The notes below the pieces were generated by a model. The model did not search any database and was not told where the DNA came from. It saw only the letters and a list, made by a program, of their open reading frames with translations. A DNA stretch of 64,000 nucleotides. It comes from Arthrobacter zhaoxinii. Its GTDB lineage: Bacteria; Actinomycetota; Actinomycetes; Actinomycetales; Micrococcaceae. The stretch covers positions 62,001 to 126,000 of the forward strand of contig NZ_JANFLT010000006.1 of assembly GCF_024385505.1 (NCBI RefSeq), given 5' to 3'. Within the stretch, counting starts at the first letter, position 1, and the number at the start of each line of letters is the position of its first letter. This document shows positions 28,323 through 38,505 of the stretch, piece by piece. The translations under genes were made by a program, and so were the position numbers.

Positions 28323-28820
28323 CTCGGCGGCACCGAGGACGTTGTCAATGGCAATGTTTTCCCACAGATCGGCCACCACGAAGAGGATCGGCGCACTGAA
28401 GAGCACCCAGCGCAGCGTCCGGCGCTGGGTGCTCAGCCCGATGATCAGCAGCCAGGTCATGCCGAAGACCAAGGGAAACAGGGTGCCTGCGGTCTTGTGC
28501 ACATAGCTGAGCCGGCCGAGGGCGTCTGCGTCCATCGCAGCGCGCAGGGCGGCCAGATGGTCCTGGCCGTAGCCGAAGACCAGGGAATCGGGCATGGCCA
28601 GGCCGTCCGCAAGCTGGCTCAGCTGGCCGAGCACCATCAGGTGCAGGTACCAGAACAGGAACAACGTTGTCACCACCCCGGCAATGACAATCAGCCCGGG
28701 GCTGCTCTTCCCCTGCGGGCCCGTCCCCGGGCCGGCTTCCGTTGCCCCCGGACTGCCCGTGCGGGGAGAGCCTGCGGATGGTCCGTGTTTGGCGGCGCGC
28801 TGCGCGGCGGTTTTTCCCAT
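28176..28820 (-). CDS. Four-helix membrane protein of unknown function
   Basis: 214 residues from ATG 28820. A basic, disordered N-terminus (about 1-40) is followed by four hydrophobic helices: IVIAGVVTTLFLFWYLHLMV, LFPLVFGMTWLLIIGL, VLFSAPILFVVADLW and ILLGLSLVASVVAVF. I do not recognise a named family. The helical core (WENIAIDNVL before the last helix pair) looks genuine, and codon usage matches the neighbours. Its final 147 bp overlap the 3' end of MMPL tail-to-tail. The frame extends upstream to 29255, but that part is antisense to the phosphatase gene. Confidence 0.72.
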   Translation of the reverse strand: MGKTAAQRAAKHGPSAGSPRTGSPGATEAGPGTGPQGKSSPGLIVIAGVVTTLFLFWYLHLMVLGQLSQLADGLAMPDSLVFGYGQDHLAALRAAMDADALGRLSYVHKTAGTLFPLVFGMTWLLIIGLSTQRRTLRWVLFSAPILFVVADLWENIAIDNVLGAAELTGGDAALAGALTVARWILLGLSLVASVVAVFTRRVGRPPELVAQDKG

Positions 28821-28910
28821 AGGTACAGTATGGCCGCACCCCTCCCGCGTCCTGCGCCGCCGCCGGTGCCCGCCTGTCCCGCGCGGAGACGGACGGCTAG
28901 GCTGGGAATT

Positions 28911-29714
28911 ATGACTGCCGATGCGCGCCCCGAAGATCTCGCCCTGGCCGCCGAGCTGGTCCGGGAGGCCGGGCAGCTTGCCCTCCGGATGCGGGCCGAA
29001 GGGCTGACCGCGAGCGAAAAAACCTCGGTGTCCGACGTCGTTACCGCCGCGGACCGCGAGGCCGAGGCCCTGGTGGTGGCCAGGCTGCGCGAACTGCGCC
29101 CCGACGACGGAATCGTGGGGGAGGAGGGGGCCAGCCACCGTGGCACCTCCGGCAGGTCCTGGGTCATCGACCCGGTGGACGGCACGTACAACTTCTTCGC
29201 CGGATCCACCTACTGGTGTTCGGCGATCGCGCTGCGGACCGAGCCCGGTCCGCACGAAACGCCCGGAGATCCCGATGTGCTGCTTGGTGCCATCTACCAG
29301 CCGCAGGAAGACCGGCTGTGGATCGGCGGCAAAGGCTCAGCGGCCACGCTCAACGGCTCGTTGATTGCGCCGCCGGCGGACGAACCGCTGGACCGCCTGT
29401 CGGCCGGAACCTACATCCATCCCACCTGGCTGCTGCGCCCCGAGGTGTCCGGACCCTGGACGGCGGCGGCCTCCCGTGCCGCGACCATCCGGATGATGGG
29501 ATCAGGCTCCTGTGATCTTGCCCGTGTGGCCACCGGCCAGTCCGGTGCCTGGTTCCAGCACAGCTGCCCGGAATGGGACTGGCTGCCGGGCAAGGCCATA
29601 GTTCGAGCCGCCGGCGGCAGCACCGCCGTCGTCGAAGTAAACGGCTTCCGCTGGCACATTGCCGGGACCGCCTCGGCCGTGCGGGAAATCCACGGCGCGC
29701 TGACCTCCAACTGA
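28911..29714 (+). CDS. Inositol monophosphatase family protein
   Basis: 267 residues. Metal-binding motifs of the family are present: VGEEG (about 66-70), WVIDPVDGTYNF (DPxDGT, about 82-93) and the C-terminal PEWDWLPGKAIVRAAGG (WD motif). Members hydrolyse inositol-1-phosphate, histidinol phosphate or 3'-phosphoadenosine phosphates; this sequence does not show which. ATG 28911 is chosen; upstream frame to 28497 is antisense to the membrane protein. Divergent from that gene by about 90 bp. Confidence 0.88.
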   Translation: MTADARPEDLALAAELVREAGQLALRMRAEGLTASEKTSVSDVVTAADREAEALVVARLRELRPDDGIVGEEGASHRGTSGRSWVIDPVDGTYNFFAGSTYWCSAIALRTEPGPHETPGDPDVLLGAIYQPQEDRLWIGGKGSAATLNGSLIAPPADEPLDRLSAGTYIHPTWLLRPEVSGPWTAAASRAATIRMMGSGSCDLARVATGQSGAWFQHSCPEWDWLPGKAIVRAAGGSTAVVEVNGFRWHIAGTASAVREIHGALTSN

Positions 29715-29792
29715 ACCGGAAGGGGGCCGCCGGGGGCGCCCGGTTCGATGCTCGCCGGAATGTCGGCCGCAGCGCCTAGACTTAAAGCCATC

Positions 29793-32243
29793 ATGGACTA
29801 TCTCTTTGATCCACTCTTCCCCGCACCCCGCAAGAACGAACCGGCGCCCGCCCCCACGGCACCGCATGCCGACACTGCCCGGCGGGGCTCCTCCTACGCG
29901 GATGAAAGCCGTGCCGCGGACCTGCTGCAGGGACTGAACCCGCAGCAGGAGGAAGCGGTGAAGCACGCCGGCCCGCCGCTGCTGATTGTTGCAGGCGCCG
30001 GGTCCGGCAAGACCCGGGTGCTCAGCCACCGGATCGCCTACCTGCTCGCCACCGGACGCTCCAACCCGGGACAGATCCTGGCCATCACGTTCACCAACAA
30101 GGCCGCCGCCGAAATGCGTGAGCGCATTGAAAACCTGGTGGGCGGCGTCGCCAAGACCATGTGGATCTCCACCTTCCACTCCTCCTGCGTGCGGATCCTG
30201 CGCCGGGAAGCCAAGACCGTGGGGATGAACTCGAACTTCTCCATCTACGACTCCGCTGATTCGCTGCGCCTGATCACCCTGGTGGCCAAGGGGCTGGACC
30301 TGGACCCGAAGCGCTTCACGCCGAAGTCCATCATGCACAAGATCTCCGCCCTGAAGAACGAACTCATCGACGAAGAGTCCTACGCGGAATCGGCCAACTA
30401 CGCCGATCCCTTCGAGCAGGCCGTCGCGGATGTCTACAAGGGCTACGCGCAGCGGATGCGCCAGGCCAATGCCATGGACTTCGACGATCTGATCGCCCAG
30501 ACCGTGTTTATGTTCCGTGCCTTCCCCGGCGTGGCCGAGTACTACCGGCGGCGCTTCCGGCACATCCTCGTGGACGAATACCAGGACACCAACCACGCGC
30601 AGTACGCCCTGGTCCGCGAGCTGGTGGGCAGCGACGACGACGCGCTGGACCTCCCCCCGGCCGAACTCACCGTCGTGGGCGACTCCGACCAGTCCATTTA
30701 CGCCTTCCGCGGTGCGGACGTCCGGAACATCAATGACTTCGAAAAGGACTACCCGAACGCGCGGACCATCCTGCTGGAACAGAACTACCGCTCCACGCAG
30801 ACCATCCTCAACGCCGCCAACGCGGTGATCTCCCGCAACCCCAACCGGCCGGAAAAGCGGCTCTGGACCGCTGAGGGCGACGGCGAAAAGATCATCGGCT
30901 ACGTGGGCGAGAACGAACACGAGGAAGCCCGCTTCATCGCCGAGGAGATCGACCGGCTGCAGGACGAGGAAAACCTGCGCCCCGGCGACGTCGCCGTGTT
31001 CTACCGGACCAACGCCCAGTCCCGTTCCCTCGAAGACGTGCTGGTGCGCGTGGGCCTGCCCTACAAGGTGGTCGGCGGGACCCGGTTCTACGAACGCAAG
31101 GAAATCAAGGACGCGCTGGCGTACCTGCGCGTGCTGGTGAACTCGGACGACGTCGTAAACCTGCGCCGGATCCTCAACGAACCCAAGCGCGGCATCGGCG
31201 ACCGCGCCGAATACTCCGTGGCTGCCCTGGCCGAACGCGAACGGATCTCCTTCATGGCCGCCCTGCGCCGTGCCGAAGAGGCTCCCGGACTGGCGACCCG
31301 TTCGCTGAACGCGGTCAACGGCTTCGTGAAACTCATCGATGACCTCGCCGAGGTCGCCAGCGGGTCCGGCGCGTCTGCGGCACTGGAAGCAGTGCTGGAA
31401 CAGACCGGCTACCTGGCCCAGCTGCGCTCCAGCAATGACCCGCAGGACGAGTCCCGGGTGGAGAACCTGGCCGAGCTGGTGGCCGTGGTCCGGGAATACG
31501 AACGGGACAATCCCGAGGGATCCCTCGGCGAGTTCCTGGAACAGGTCTCCCTGGTGGCGGACGCCGATTCCATTCCCGATGCCCCTGGCGGCTCGGCCGA
31601 GGAAGTCGCCGCCGCCGTTGAGGAATCCCGCCGGCAGGGCGTGGTCACCCTGATGACCCTGCACACCGCCAAGGGACTGGAATTCCCGGTGGTCTTCCTG
31701 ACAGGCATGGAACAGGGCCTGTTCCCGCACCAGCGCTCCGCCACGGACCCGGCCGAACTGGCCGAGGAACGGCGCCTGGCCTACGTGGGCCTGACCCGTG
31801 CACGGCAGCGCCTCTACCTCACCCGGTCCGAAGTCCGCAGCATGTGGGGCCAGAGCCAGTACAACCCGGCCAGCCAGTTCGTGGGCGAAGTGCCGCCGGA
31901 GCTGATCGAATGGAAGCGCGAGGGGATGGACCGTCCCACCTGGGGCGGCGGCGGCAGCATCACCTCCAGTCGCTACGGCGGCTCCTCCTGGGGTGCCGGA
32001 TCACCCATGGGGACCGGCGGCAGCACCGCCAACTCCCCGGTTGCCAAGGCCATCGGCCGCGTGCAGCCGCAGAAGGAAGTAGTGTCCGTGGCGGCCGGGG
32101 ACAGGGTCAACCACACATCGTTCGGCTCCGGCACCGTGCTCGCGGTTGAAGGAAGCGGAGATAAGACCGTGGCCAAGGTGAAGTTCGACGTCGGTGAAAA
32201 GCGCCTGCTGCTGCGGTACGCGCCGCTGGTCAAGGAGGGGTGA
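29793..32243 (+). CDS. pcrA: ATP-dependent DNA helicase PcrA/UvrD
   Basis: 816 residues, superfamily 1A 3'-5' helicase in repair and rolling-circle replication. Motifs: Q motif LNPQQEEAV, Walker A AGAGSGKTRVL, ITFTNKAAAEMRERI (Ia), VDEYQDTN (II), VGDSDQSIYAFRGAD (III), EQNYRST (IV), TLHTAKGLEFPVVF (V), EERRLAYVGLTRAR (VI). The C-terminus has a Gly/Ser-rich linker and a Tudor-like UvrD/RNAP-binding tail (GDRVNHTSFGSGTV...). ATG 29793 is chosen over 29748 because it matches the family N-terminus (MDYLFDPLF). Confidence 0.96.
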   Translation: MDYLFDPLFPAPRKNEPAPAPTAPHADTARRGSSYADESRAADLLQGLNPQQEEAVKHAGPPLLIVAGAGSGKTRVLSHRIAYLLATGRSNPGQILAITFTNKAAAEMRERIENLVGGVAKTMWISTFHSSCVRILRREAKTVGMNSNFSIYDSADSLRLITLVAKGLDLDPKRFTPKSIMHKISALKNELIDEESYAESANYADPFEQAVADVYKGYAQRMRQANAMDFDDLIAQTVFMFRAFPGVAEYYRRRFRHILVDEYQDTNHAQYALVRELVGSDDDALDLPPAELTVVGDSDQSIYAFRGADVRNINDFEKDYPNARTILLEQNYRSTQTILNAANAVISRNPNRPEKRLWTAEGDGEKIIGYVGENEHEEARFIAEEIDRLQDEENLRPGDVAVFYRTNAQSRSLEDVLVRVGLPYKVVGGTRFYERKEIKDALAYLRVLVNSDDVVNLRRILNEPKRGIGDRAEYSVAALAERERISFMAALRRAEEAPGLATRSLNAVNGFVKLIDDLAEVASGSGASAALEAVLEQTGYLAQLRSSNDPQDESRVENLAELVAVVREYERDNPEGSLGEFLEQVSLVADADSIPDAPGGSAEEVAAAVEESRRQGVVTLMTLHTAKGLEFPVVFLTGMEQGLFPHQRSATDPAELAEERRLAYVGLTRARQRLYLTRSEVRSMWGQSQYNPASQFVGEVPPELIEWKREGMDRPTWGGGGSITSSRYGGSSWGAGSPMGTGGSTANSPVAKAIGRVQPQKEVVSVAAGDRVNHTSFGSGTVLAVEGSGDKTVAKVKFDVGEKRLLLRYAPLVKEG

Positions 32244-32446
32244 GAAGGAACTTTTTTCATAACCCAAAGCGGGCATCTTCTACAAACGATAGAACTGTGT
32301 CCTTTACCACTAAAGGGGTAGTCTGGGATCGGCGTTCAGCCCTAAGGGACTAAAGTTCCTCGTGGGGCAGACCGGCCGGATGCATCTGCCCTGCGATCGA
32401 AAATGATCGTATGTAAACCTACTTCGACGTAGAAGGACACTAGCCC

Positions 32447-33616
32447 GTGGACCTGTTTGAATATCAGGCGCGCGATATGTTTGAGGCGCACGGTGTACCC
32501 GTGCTTGCCGGAATCGTGGCGCACACTCCTGAAGAAGCCAAAGCTGCTGCTGAGAAGATCGGCGGCGTTGTAGTCGTCAAGGCGCAGGTCAAGGTTGGTG
32601 GCCGAGGCAAGGCCGGCGGCGTGAAGGTTGCCAAGACTGCCGATGAAGCTTTCGAGCACGCATCCAACATCCTCGGCATGGACATCAAGGGTCACACCGT
32701 TAACACGGTGATGATTGCCCAGGGTGCCGACATCGCTGAGGAATACTACTTCTCGGTCCTGCTGGACCGAGCAAACCGCAATTACCTGGCCATGTGCTCG
32801 GTTGAGGGCGGCATGGAGATCGAGCAGCTGGCCGTGGAGCGTCCCGACGCCCTGGCCCGCGTTGCCGTTGATCCCGCCGTCGGCATCGACTCCGCCAAGG
32901 CTGCAGAGATCGTCGACGCCGCCGGGTTCGCCCCCGAGCTGCGCGAAGGCGTTATGAACGCCATCATCAAGCTGTGGGATGTCTTCACCAAGGAAGACGC
33001 CACTCTCGTTGAGGTCAACCCGCTGGTGAAGACCGGCAACGGTGAGATCCTCGCCCTTGACGGCAAGGTCTCCCTGGACGAAAACGCCGACTTCCGCCAG
33101 CCCGGCCACGCCGCGCTGGAAGACAAGGACGCAGCGGATCCGCTCGAGGCCAAGGCCAAGGAAAACGACCTTAACTACGTCAAGCTGGACGGCGAAGTAG
33201 GCATCATCGGCAACGGTGCCGGCCTGGTAATGTCCACGCTCGACGTCGTTGCCTACGCCGGCGAAAAGCACGGCAATGTAAAGCCCGCGAACTTCCTGGA
33301 CATCGGCGGCGGCGCCTCCGCTTCCGTCATGGCTGCCGGTCTGGACGTCATCCTGAATGACTCCCAGGTGAAGTCCGTCTTCGTGAACGTCTTCGGCGGC
33401 ATCACCGCCTGTGACGCCGTGGCCAACGGCATCGTCAAGGCCCTGGAAATCCTGGGCGACGAAGCCAACAAGCCGCTGGTTGTCCGTCTCGACGGCAATA
33501 ACGTCGAAGAAGGCCGCCGCATCCTTGCCGAGGCCAACCACCCGCTGGTCACGCTGGCCACCACCATGGACGAAGGCGCCGATAAGGCTGCCGAGCTCGC
33601 TTACGCCGCTCGCTGA
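32447..33616 (+). CDS. sucC: Succinyl-CoA synthetase (ADP-forming) beta subunit
   Basis: 389 residues. ATP-grasp fold with [30 protein letters not shown] (nucleotide site) and the [14 protein letters not shown] and [11 protein letters not shown]oA/ligase motifs. It catalyses succinyl-CoA + ADP/GDP + Pi to succinate + NTP in the TCA cycle with SucD. Starts at GTG 32447 after AGAAGGAC. The 203-bp leader before it has no recognised element beyond an imperfect CGATC...GATCG repeat. Confidence 0.97.
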   Translation: MDLFEYQARDMFEAHGVPVLAGIVAHTPEEAKAAAEKIGGVVVVKAQVKVGGRGKAGGVKVAKTADEAFEHASNILGMDIKGHTVNTVMIAQGADIAEEYYFSVLLDRANRNYLAMCSVEGGMEIEQLAVERPDALARVAVDPAVGIDSAKAAEIVDAAGFAPELREGVMNAIIKLWDVFTKEDATLVEVNPLVKTGNGEILALDGKVSLDENADFRQPGHAALEDKDAADPLEAKAKENDLNYVKLDGEVGIIGNGAGLVMSTLDVVAYAGEKHGNVKPANFLDIGGGASASVMAAGLDVILNDSQVKSVFVNVFGGITACDAVANGIVKALEILGDEANKPLVVRLDGNNVEEGRRILAEANHPLVTLATTMDEGADKAAELAYAAR

Positions 33617-33654
33617 CCCAGAGCCTGTCGAACCTTTAGAAAGAGAATCCCCTT

Positions 33655-34557
33655 ATGTCTATCTTTTTGAACAAGGACTCCAAGGTCATCGTTCAGGGCA
33701 TCACCGGCGGCGAAGGAACCAAACACACCGCCCTGATGCTCAAGGCCGGTACCCAGGTTGTCGGCGGCGTTAACGCCCGCAAGGCCGGTACCACGGTCAC
33801 CCACGGCGACGTGGAACTGCCCGTCTTCGGTACCGTCACCGAGGCCATGGACAAGACCAACGCAGACGTCTCCATCGTCTTCGTGCCGCCGGCCTTCACG
33901 AAGGACGCCGTCATGGAAGCGATCGACGCCGGCATCGGCCTCGTCGTGGTCATCACTGAAGGTGTGCCCGTGCAGGATTCCGCCGAGTTCTGGGCCCACG
34001 CCCAGTCCAAGGTGGACGCCGACGGCAACCAGGTCACGCGCATTATCGGCCCGAACTGCCCCGGCATCATCACCCCCGGCGAAGCACTGGTGGGCATCAC
34101 CCCCAACAACATCACCGGCAAGGGTCCGATCGGCCTGGTCTCCAAGTCCGGCACCCTGACCTACCAGATGATGTACGAGCTGCGCGACCTCGGCTTCTCC
34201 ACCGCCATCGGCATCGGCGGCGACCCGGTCATCGGCACCACCCACATCGATGCACTTGCTGCCTTCGAAGCGGATCCCGAAACCAAGGCCATCGTGATGA
34301 TCGGTGAAATCGGCGGCGACGCCGAAGAGCGTGCCGCAGAGTTCATCAAGGCCAATGTCACGAAGCCGGTCGTCGGCTACGTGGCCGGCTTCACGGCTCC
34401 CGAAGGCAAGACCATGGGCCACGCCGGCGCCATTGTCTCCGGTTCCGCCGGAACCGCACAGGCCAAGAAGGAAGCCCTCGAGGCTGCCGGCGTCAAGGTC
34501 GGCAAGACGCCGTCCGAGACCGCCACGCTGCTGCGCGAAGTTTACGCAGCTCTCTAG
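33655..34557 (+). CDS. sucD: Succinyl-CoA synthetase alpha subunit
   Basis: 300 residues. CoA-binding Rossmann domain ([22 protein letters not shown]), catalytic loop with the phosphohistidine in [21 protein letters not shown], and [11 protein letters not shown]. Forms the SucCD enzyme with the preceding gene (38-bp gap). A strong terminator follows. Confidence 0.97.
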   Translation: MSIFLNKDSKVIVQGITGGEGTKHTALMLKAGTQVVGGVNARKAGTTVTHGDVELPVFGTVTEAMDKTNADVSIVFVPPAFTKDAVMEAIDAGIGLVVVITEGVPVQDSAEFWAHAQSKVDADGNQVTRIIGPNCPGIITPGEALVGITPNNITGKGPIGLVSKSGTLTYQMMYELRDLGFSTAIGIGGDPVIGTTHIDALAAFEADPETKAIVMIGEIGGDAEERAAEFIKANVTKPVVGYVAGFTAPEGKTMGHAGAIVSGSAGTAQAKKEALEAAGVKVGKTPSETATLLREVYAAL

Positions 34558-34572
34558 GTCCGTACCTGCACG

Positions 34573-34610
34573 CCCCCGTCCACCGGAACCATGTGGTGGA
34601 CGGGGGTTTT
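34573..34610 (+). terminator. Intrinsic terminator after sucD
   Basis: A perfect 12-bp stem (34573-34584 with 34595-34606) around a 10-nt loop, followed by TTTT. Confidence 0.92.
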
Positions 34611-34634
34611 GTGCGTCCCAGAAGAAAGACGGAA

Positions 34635-36044
34635 ATGTCCACCTCAGTTTCACACGGCGCGGCCCGGGCCCCGAAGGCCGGCCAGCACCGACGGGCGCTG
34701 CGCCGCGCTTCCTGGATCGTCACCCTCGGCGGTTTCCTGTTCGGTTATGACACCGGCGTCATTAACGGCGCCCTGCCCTACATGCAGGACGATCTGGGAC
34801 TCACCCCGTTTACCGAGGGCCTGATCACCTCCAGCCTGCTCTTCGGCGCGGCCTTCGGCGGAGCTATCTCCGGGAAATTGACGGACAGGTTCGGCCGGCG
34901 CCGGATCCTCACGGCCCTCGCCGTCGTCTTCCTGCTGGGTACCCTCGGCACCTCCCTTGCCCCGACGATCGCCGTGATGGTCCTGTCCCGGATTGTGCTC
35001 GGCCTGGCCGTGGGCGGCGCCTCGGCGCTCGTCCCTGTGTTCCTCGCCGAGCTTGCCCCCGCGGAACGCCGCGGACAGATGGTGACGCGGGACCAGCTGA
35101 TGATTGTGACGGGCCAATTGGTCGCCTTTGTCGCCAACGCCGTCATCGGCAACATCTGGGGTGAGGACCAGGGCGTGTGGCGCTGGATGCTGGTCGTGGC
35201 CACCCTGCCGGCCATTGCCCTGTGGATCGGCATCGCGTTTGTTCCGGAAAGTCCCCGCTGGCTCGCCTCGAAGGGTCGTTTTGCGGAAACCCTCGCCGCC
35301 CTCCAGCGGATCCGCAGCGCCAACGACGCCCAGGCCGAATACAGCGAGGTGCGCGGCCTGGCGGAAAAGGAGTCCGCGGAGGCAGGCACGCTGCGCGACT
35401 TCGCCGTGCCCTGGCTGCGGCGGGTCCTGCTGATCGGTATGGGACTGTCCATCGTCCAGCAGATCACCGGCGTGAACGCGATCATGTACTACGGCACGCA
35501 GATCCTGGCCGACGCCGGTTTCGGCACCGAAGCGGCACTCACGGCCAACATCGCCAACGGTGTGGTGTCCGTGGCGGCTGCGATCGTCGGCATCTGGCTG
35601 CTGGGCCGCGTCCGCCGCCGGCACATGCTGATGACGGGGCTGATCGGTACCGGGTCTTCGTTGCTGCTGATCGGGCTGGTGTCGATCTTCGTCACCGAAG
35701 GCACTGTCCGCGGCTACCTCATCCTGGCCCTGACTGTCACGTTCCTGGCCTTCCAGCAGGGTGCAGTTTCCCCGGTGACCTGGCTGATGCTCTCGGAGAT
35801 CTTCCCGCTGAAGGTCCGCGGCCTCGGTATCGGCCTGTCGGTCTTCGTGCAGTGGATGACCAACTTCGCCGTCGGGTTCTCCTTCCCGGTCCTGATGGAC
35901 GCCATCGGCATCTCGAAGACCTTCTTCATCTTCGTGGTGCTGGGACTGCTGGCGCTGGCCTTTGTCCGTCGCTTTGTCCCGGAGACCATGGGGCAGAGCC
36001 TCGAGCAGGTGGAAGAGCAGCTCCGCGCAGCCGGCACCAAGTAG
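34635..36044 (+). CDS. Sugar porter family MFS transporter
   Basis: 469 residues, 12 helices. Sugar-porter signatures: GYDTGVINGALP (helix 1), DRFGRRRIL, PESPRWLASKGR and the second-half GRVRRRHML, ending with PETMGQSLEQVEE. Resembles IolT/XylE-type proton symporters for inositol, xylose or glucose; the exact substrate is not determined. ATG 34635 is chosen, 25 bp after the sucD terminator hairpin, so its own promoter must overlap that terminator region or it relies on read-through. Confidence 0.9.
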   Translation: MSTSVSHGAARAPKAGQHRRALRRASWIVTLGGFLFGYDTGVINGALPYMQDDLGLTPFTEGLITSSLLFGAAFGGAISGKLTDRFGRRRILTALAVVFLLGTLGTSLAPTIAVMVLSRIVLGLAVGGASALVPVFLAELAPAERRGQMVTRDQLMIVTGQLVAFVANAVIGNIWGEDQGVWRWMLVVATLPAIALWIGIAFVPESPRWLASKGRFAETLAALQRIRSANDAQAEYSEVRGLAEKESAEAGTLRDFAVPWLRRVLLIGMGLSIVQQITGVNAIMYYGTQILADAGFGTEAALTANIANGVVSVAAAIVGIWLLGRVRRRHMLMTGLIGTGSSLLLIGLVSIFVTEGTVRGYLILALTVTFLAFQQGAVSPVTWLMLSEIFPLKVRGLGIGLSVFVQWMTNFAVGFSFPVLMDAIGISKTFFIFVVLGLLALAFVRRFVPETMGQSLEQVEEQLRAAGTK

Positions 36045-36065
36045 GAGTTTCCTCAGCACACGAAA

Positions 36066-36100
36066 AAAGGGAACCTGCCGCGGGCAGGTTCCCTTTCTTC
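36066..36100. terminator. Bidirectional terminator between sugar transporter and secreted hydrolase
   Basis: A perfect 14-bp stem AAAGGGAACCTGCC/GGCAGGTTCCCTTT with a GCG loop. It is followed by CTTCGTT on the plus strand and by TTTTTCG on the minus strand, so it can serve both convergent genes. Confidence 0.9.
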
Positions 36101-36123
36101 GTTGGACGGCTTCTGGGGAGTCG

Positions 36124-37686
36124 CTAGGGGATTGCCGGGTAGTTCGCCACCGTCGGTACGGTGACCGACGCGGTGAAGCTGGTTAACGCGGTTGCTTTCG
36201 GCAGGGCGTAGACGGAGGTGGCGGGCGTGATCTGCAGGACCAGCCGGGTGTTGGGCCCGGCGGTATAGGAGACCTCTTCCAGCGGGAGGGTCAGGGTGTG
36301 CTCCTTCCCGTCCAGGATCACCGGAACCGGGGTGACCTGATTGCCCAGCACCAGGGAGGACCGGGACCGGTCAATGATCTGGGCATAGACATGGGTGTTC
36401 GCCTGCCGGGCGGAACCGCGGTAAGTGAGCGTCAGCTGCGGGGCACCGTAGACCGATGTCGTCACCGTGGGTGCGCTGATGGGGACATTAACTGCCACCG
36501 GTGCGACGGCGGCCGCCACGACGGCACCGCTCACGGCAGCGGGGGAGAGGATGATTGATCCTCTTCCTGCACCGGACAGGGCCCCGGTGGCCTGCGGGTA
36601 ACCCGGAGCTCCCCGGGTCACGCCGGCCTGGTCGATGAACTGGAACGCAGCACCGGTGTCCACCGGCTCGTTCCGCAGATAGCGGGCAAACCAGTTCAGC
36701 ACCGCGGGGGTGATCCGGTCCGGCCCGGCAACGGAGTTGCACAACCCGTGGCCGCCGCAGAACTGCAGCATTTTGGTAGGTGTGCCGGTGCCGCGGATGA
36801 GCTCATAGTTGCGCCGGGCCTCGTCGAGGGTAAAGAGCGTATCCGCGGTGCCCTGAATGATCAGGGTGGGGGCGGTAATCGAGGTGAACAGGCTGTCCGG
36901 GGTGAGGGACTCGAAGTAGGCGATGGATGCGGCGCTGAGCTGGTTAGGGTAGGTCAGGCCTTCCTGGCAGGCCTTGCGGACCGGGGCCGCGAGGGCACCC
37001 TGGTTGCCCACGAGGGATCCCAGCTGTCCCAGCGCCGTTCCTTCGGCGCAGAGCAGGGCGCCCCAGCCGGTCTTGAAGGAACCGGCCTTGTACAGGCTGG
37101 TGGTCAGGTCATTCCAGGCGATGGTGGGAGTGATGGCGTCCACGCGCTGGTCCTGCGAGGCGAGGACAAACTGGATGCCGCCGCCGTAAGATGCACCGGC
37201 CATGCCGAGGACGGGGTCGCCGGGGGAATCCAGGCTGGCTTCGGGCTGGGCAGCGATGTAGTCGATGATGGCGGAGCCGTCCCGGCCTTCGTAGGCGGGG
37301 TTGTTGACGTAGGCTTCGCCGCCGCTGAGCCCGAAGCCGCGCGGATCCCAGGTCACCACGTTGTAGCCGGCGTCCCGCAGGGGAGCGATGCCGATGGAGC
37401 CGATCAGCGTGCTGGTGGAAGACAGCGGGATGCGCCCTCCGGGCAGTCCGAACCCGGGCCCCACCATCACGGTGGGTGCCTTTTGTCCGGCGGCAAGGCC
37501 GGTGGCCGGGAAAAAGTTCGTGTGGATGGGGGTGCCGTCGAAGCTGGTGATGACGACGTCGGTGCGGATGGCGGGTGCAGGCGCAGCGATAGCCGGTGCC
37601 GCCGGTGCTGCGACGGCGGGTGCGGCGGCCAGTGACGAGCCCAGAAGTGTGGCGGACACCGCCAAAATGCCCAGATGTTTCCTCAT
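36124..37686 (-). CDS. Secreted alpha/beta hydrolase (CocE/NonD, S15-like)
   Basis: 520 residues with a signal peptide (about 1-27, AAPAVAA). Alpha/beta-hydrolase triad candidates: Ser166 in the nucleophile elbow GASYGGG, Asp282 in QGTADTLF and His313 in CGGHGLC. The C-terminal about 130 residues form a beta-rich jelly-roll-like domain as in X-Pro dipeptidyl peptidase-like proteins. An Ala/Pro linker follows the signal. The substrate, a peptide or ester outside the cell, is unknown. Confidence 0.88.
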   Translation of the reverse strand: MRKHLGILAVSATLLGSSLAAAPAVAAPAAPAIAAPAPAIRTDVVITSFDGTPIHTNFFPATGLAAGQKAPTVMVGPGFGLPGGRIPLSSTSTLIGSIGIAPLRDAGYNVVTWDPRGFGLSGGEAYVNNPAYEGRDGSAIIDYIAAQPEASLDSPGDPVLGMAGASYGGGIQFVLASQDQRVDAITPTIAWNDLTTSLYKAGSFKTGWGALLCAEGTALGQLGSLVGNQGALAAPVRKACQEGLTYPNQLSAASIAYFESLTPDSLFTSITAPTLIIQGTADTLFTLDEARRNYELIRGTGTPTKMLQFCGGHGLCNSVAGPDRITPAVLNWFARYLRNEPVDTGAAFQFIDQAGVTRGAPGYPQATGALSGAGRGSIILSPAAVSGAVVAAAVAPVAVNVPISAPTVTTSVYGAPQLTLTYRGSARQANTHVYAQIIDRSRSSLVLGNQVTPVPVILDGKEHTLTLPLEEVSYTAGPNTRLVLQITPATSVYALPKATALTSFTASVTVPTVANYPAIP

Positions 37687-37875
37687 AATGACCTCATTGT
37701 CTGCGGAAAAAGTGCGAGTGGTTACCGGGCGGTAACCTTCCGCAGATTATGAGGAAGTGGAGGAGGTGCACAAGGTTGCAGGGAACATTCGGGTTGTCGG
37801 AGACGATCTTGGCCGGTATCTATTGCTCCAGAAAGGTTTCACGGCTAGGCGGCCCGCGATACCGGCCGGGCTGCC

Positions 37876-38505
37876 TCACGGGGCGGTTTGCGAGACCTCG
37901 TTGTACATGGAAGGGTCGCTCGAGCACTCACTGGTGAAAAGGAGCGACTGCTGAAGGGAATTGGACCAGTACTTAGTCCGGCCGCCGTCGTCTGTCTCGG
38001 CCGTGACCGTCCAGGTCGCCTGCGGTGGATCACCTGGTTCCGGCTGGAACTCAGCAGTGATGGTCATGCCCCTGCTCTCAAAATACGCCCGCATCTGCTC
38101 ACGGGCTCCTTCAGGGTCCTGGGGAGGGGGACCAAAGACGTGCTGTTCCATGTGCCACGGACCCGTGCTGCCATCAGCACCCTCGCAGGGGCCGGGATAG
38201 AGCACCTGATCATCTTCGAGGGACCAAGATGTGCCGTCACCGAGCTTCCAGCCTTCGGCTCCGGCGGCCAGGATTACTGCGTCCGAAGACGCCAGGAACT
38301 CGTCGTAGATCTCCCGGGACGTCCGATGGGTGTCCGGCATTCCCGCCGAGACGCTGTCGGATTGGGGTTCCATCTGATCAGTCCTTTCGGTGCAGGCCGT
38401 GGTTACGGCTGGGGATAGGACTAGCAGAAATCCTATTCCGAGAAGCCTTGCGGAATTCACGGATCGGGGGCGGTGATCTGGGCTCCGGGATTCATCATGG
38501 TTCAT
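37876..38505 (-). CDS. Putative lipoprotein
   Basis: 209 residues. A charged N-terminus, a hydrophobic segment (about 20-34) and a lipobox-like VTTAC with Cys38 suggest a lipoprotein; the box has Thr at -3 rather than Leu, so it is imperfect. The rest is acidic and soluble, with no family I recognise. It starts ATGA-overlapping the stop of the degraded DUF1023 hydrolase (38502-38505), with GGGAG upstream. Such lipoprotein-DUF1023 pairs recur in Arthrobacter, so the loss of the partner may leave this gene without a function. Confidence 0.75.
   Translation of the reverse strand: MNHDESRSPDHRPRSVNSARLLGIGFLLVLSPAVTTACTERTDQMEPQSDSVSAGMPDTHRTSREIYDEFLASSDAVILAAGAEGWKLGDGTSWSLEDDQVLYPGPCEGADGSTGPWHMEQHVFGPPPQDPEGAREQMRAYFESRGMTITAEFQPEPGDPPQATWTVTAETDDGGRTKYWSNSLQQSLLFTSECSSDPSMYNEVSQTAP

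Noticed and set aside
37846..37875. GC-rich imperfect hairpin after the lipoprotein gene
   Set aside because: Has a mismatch and no T-run on the minus strand, so not strong enough to call a terminator.
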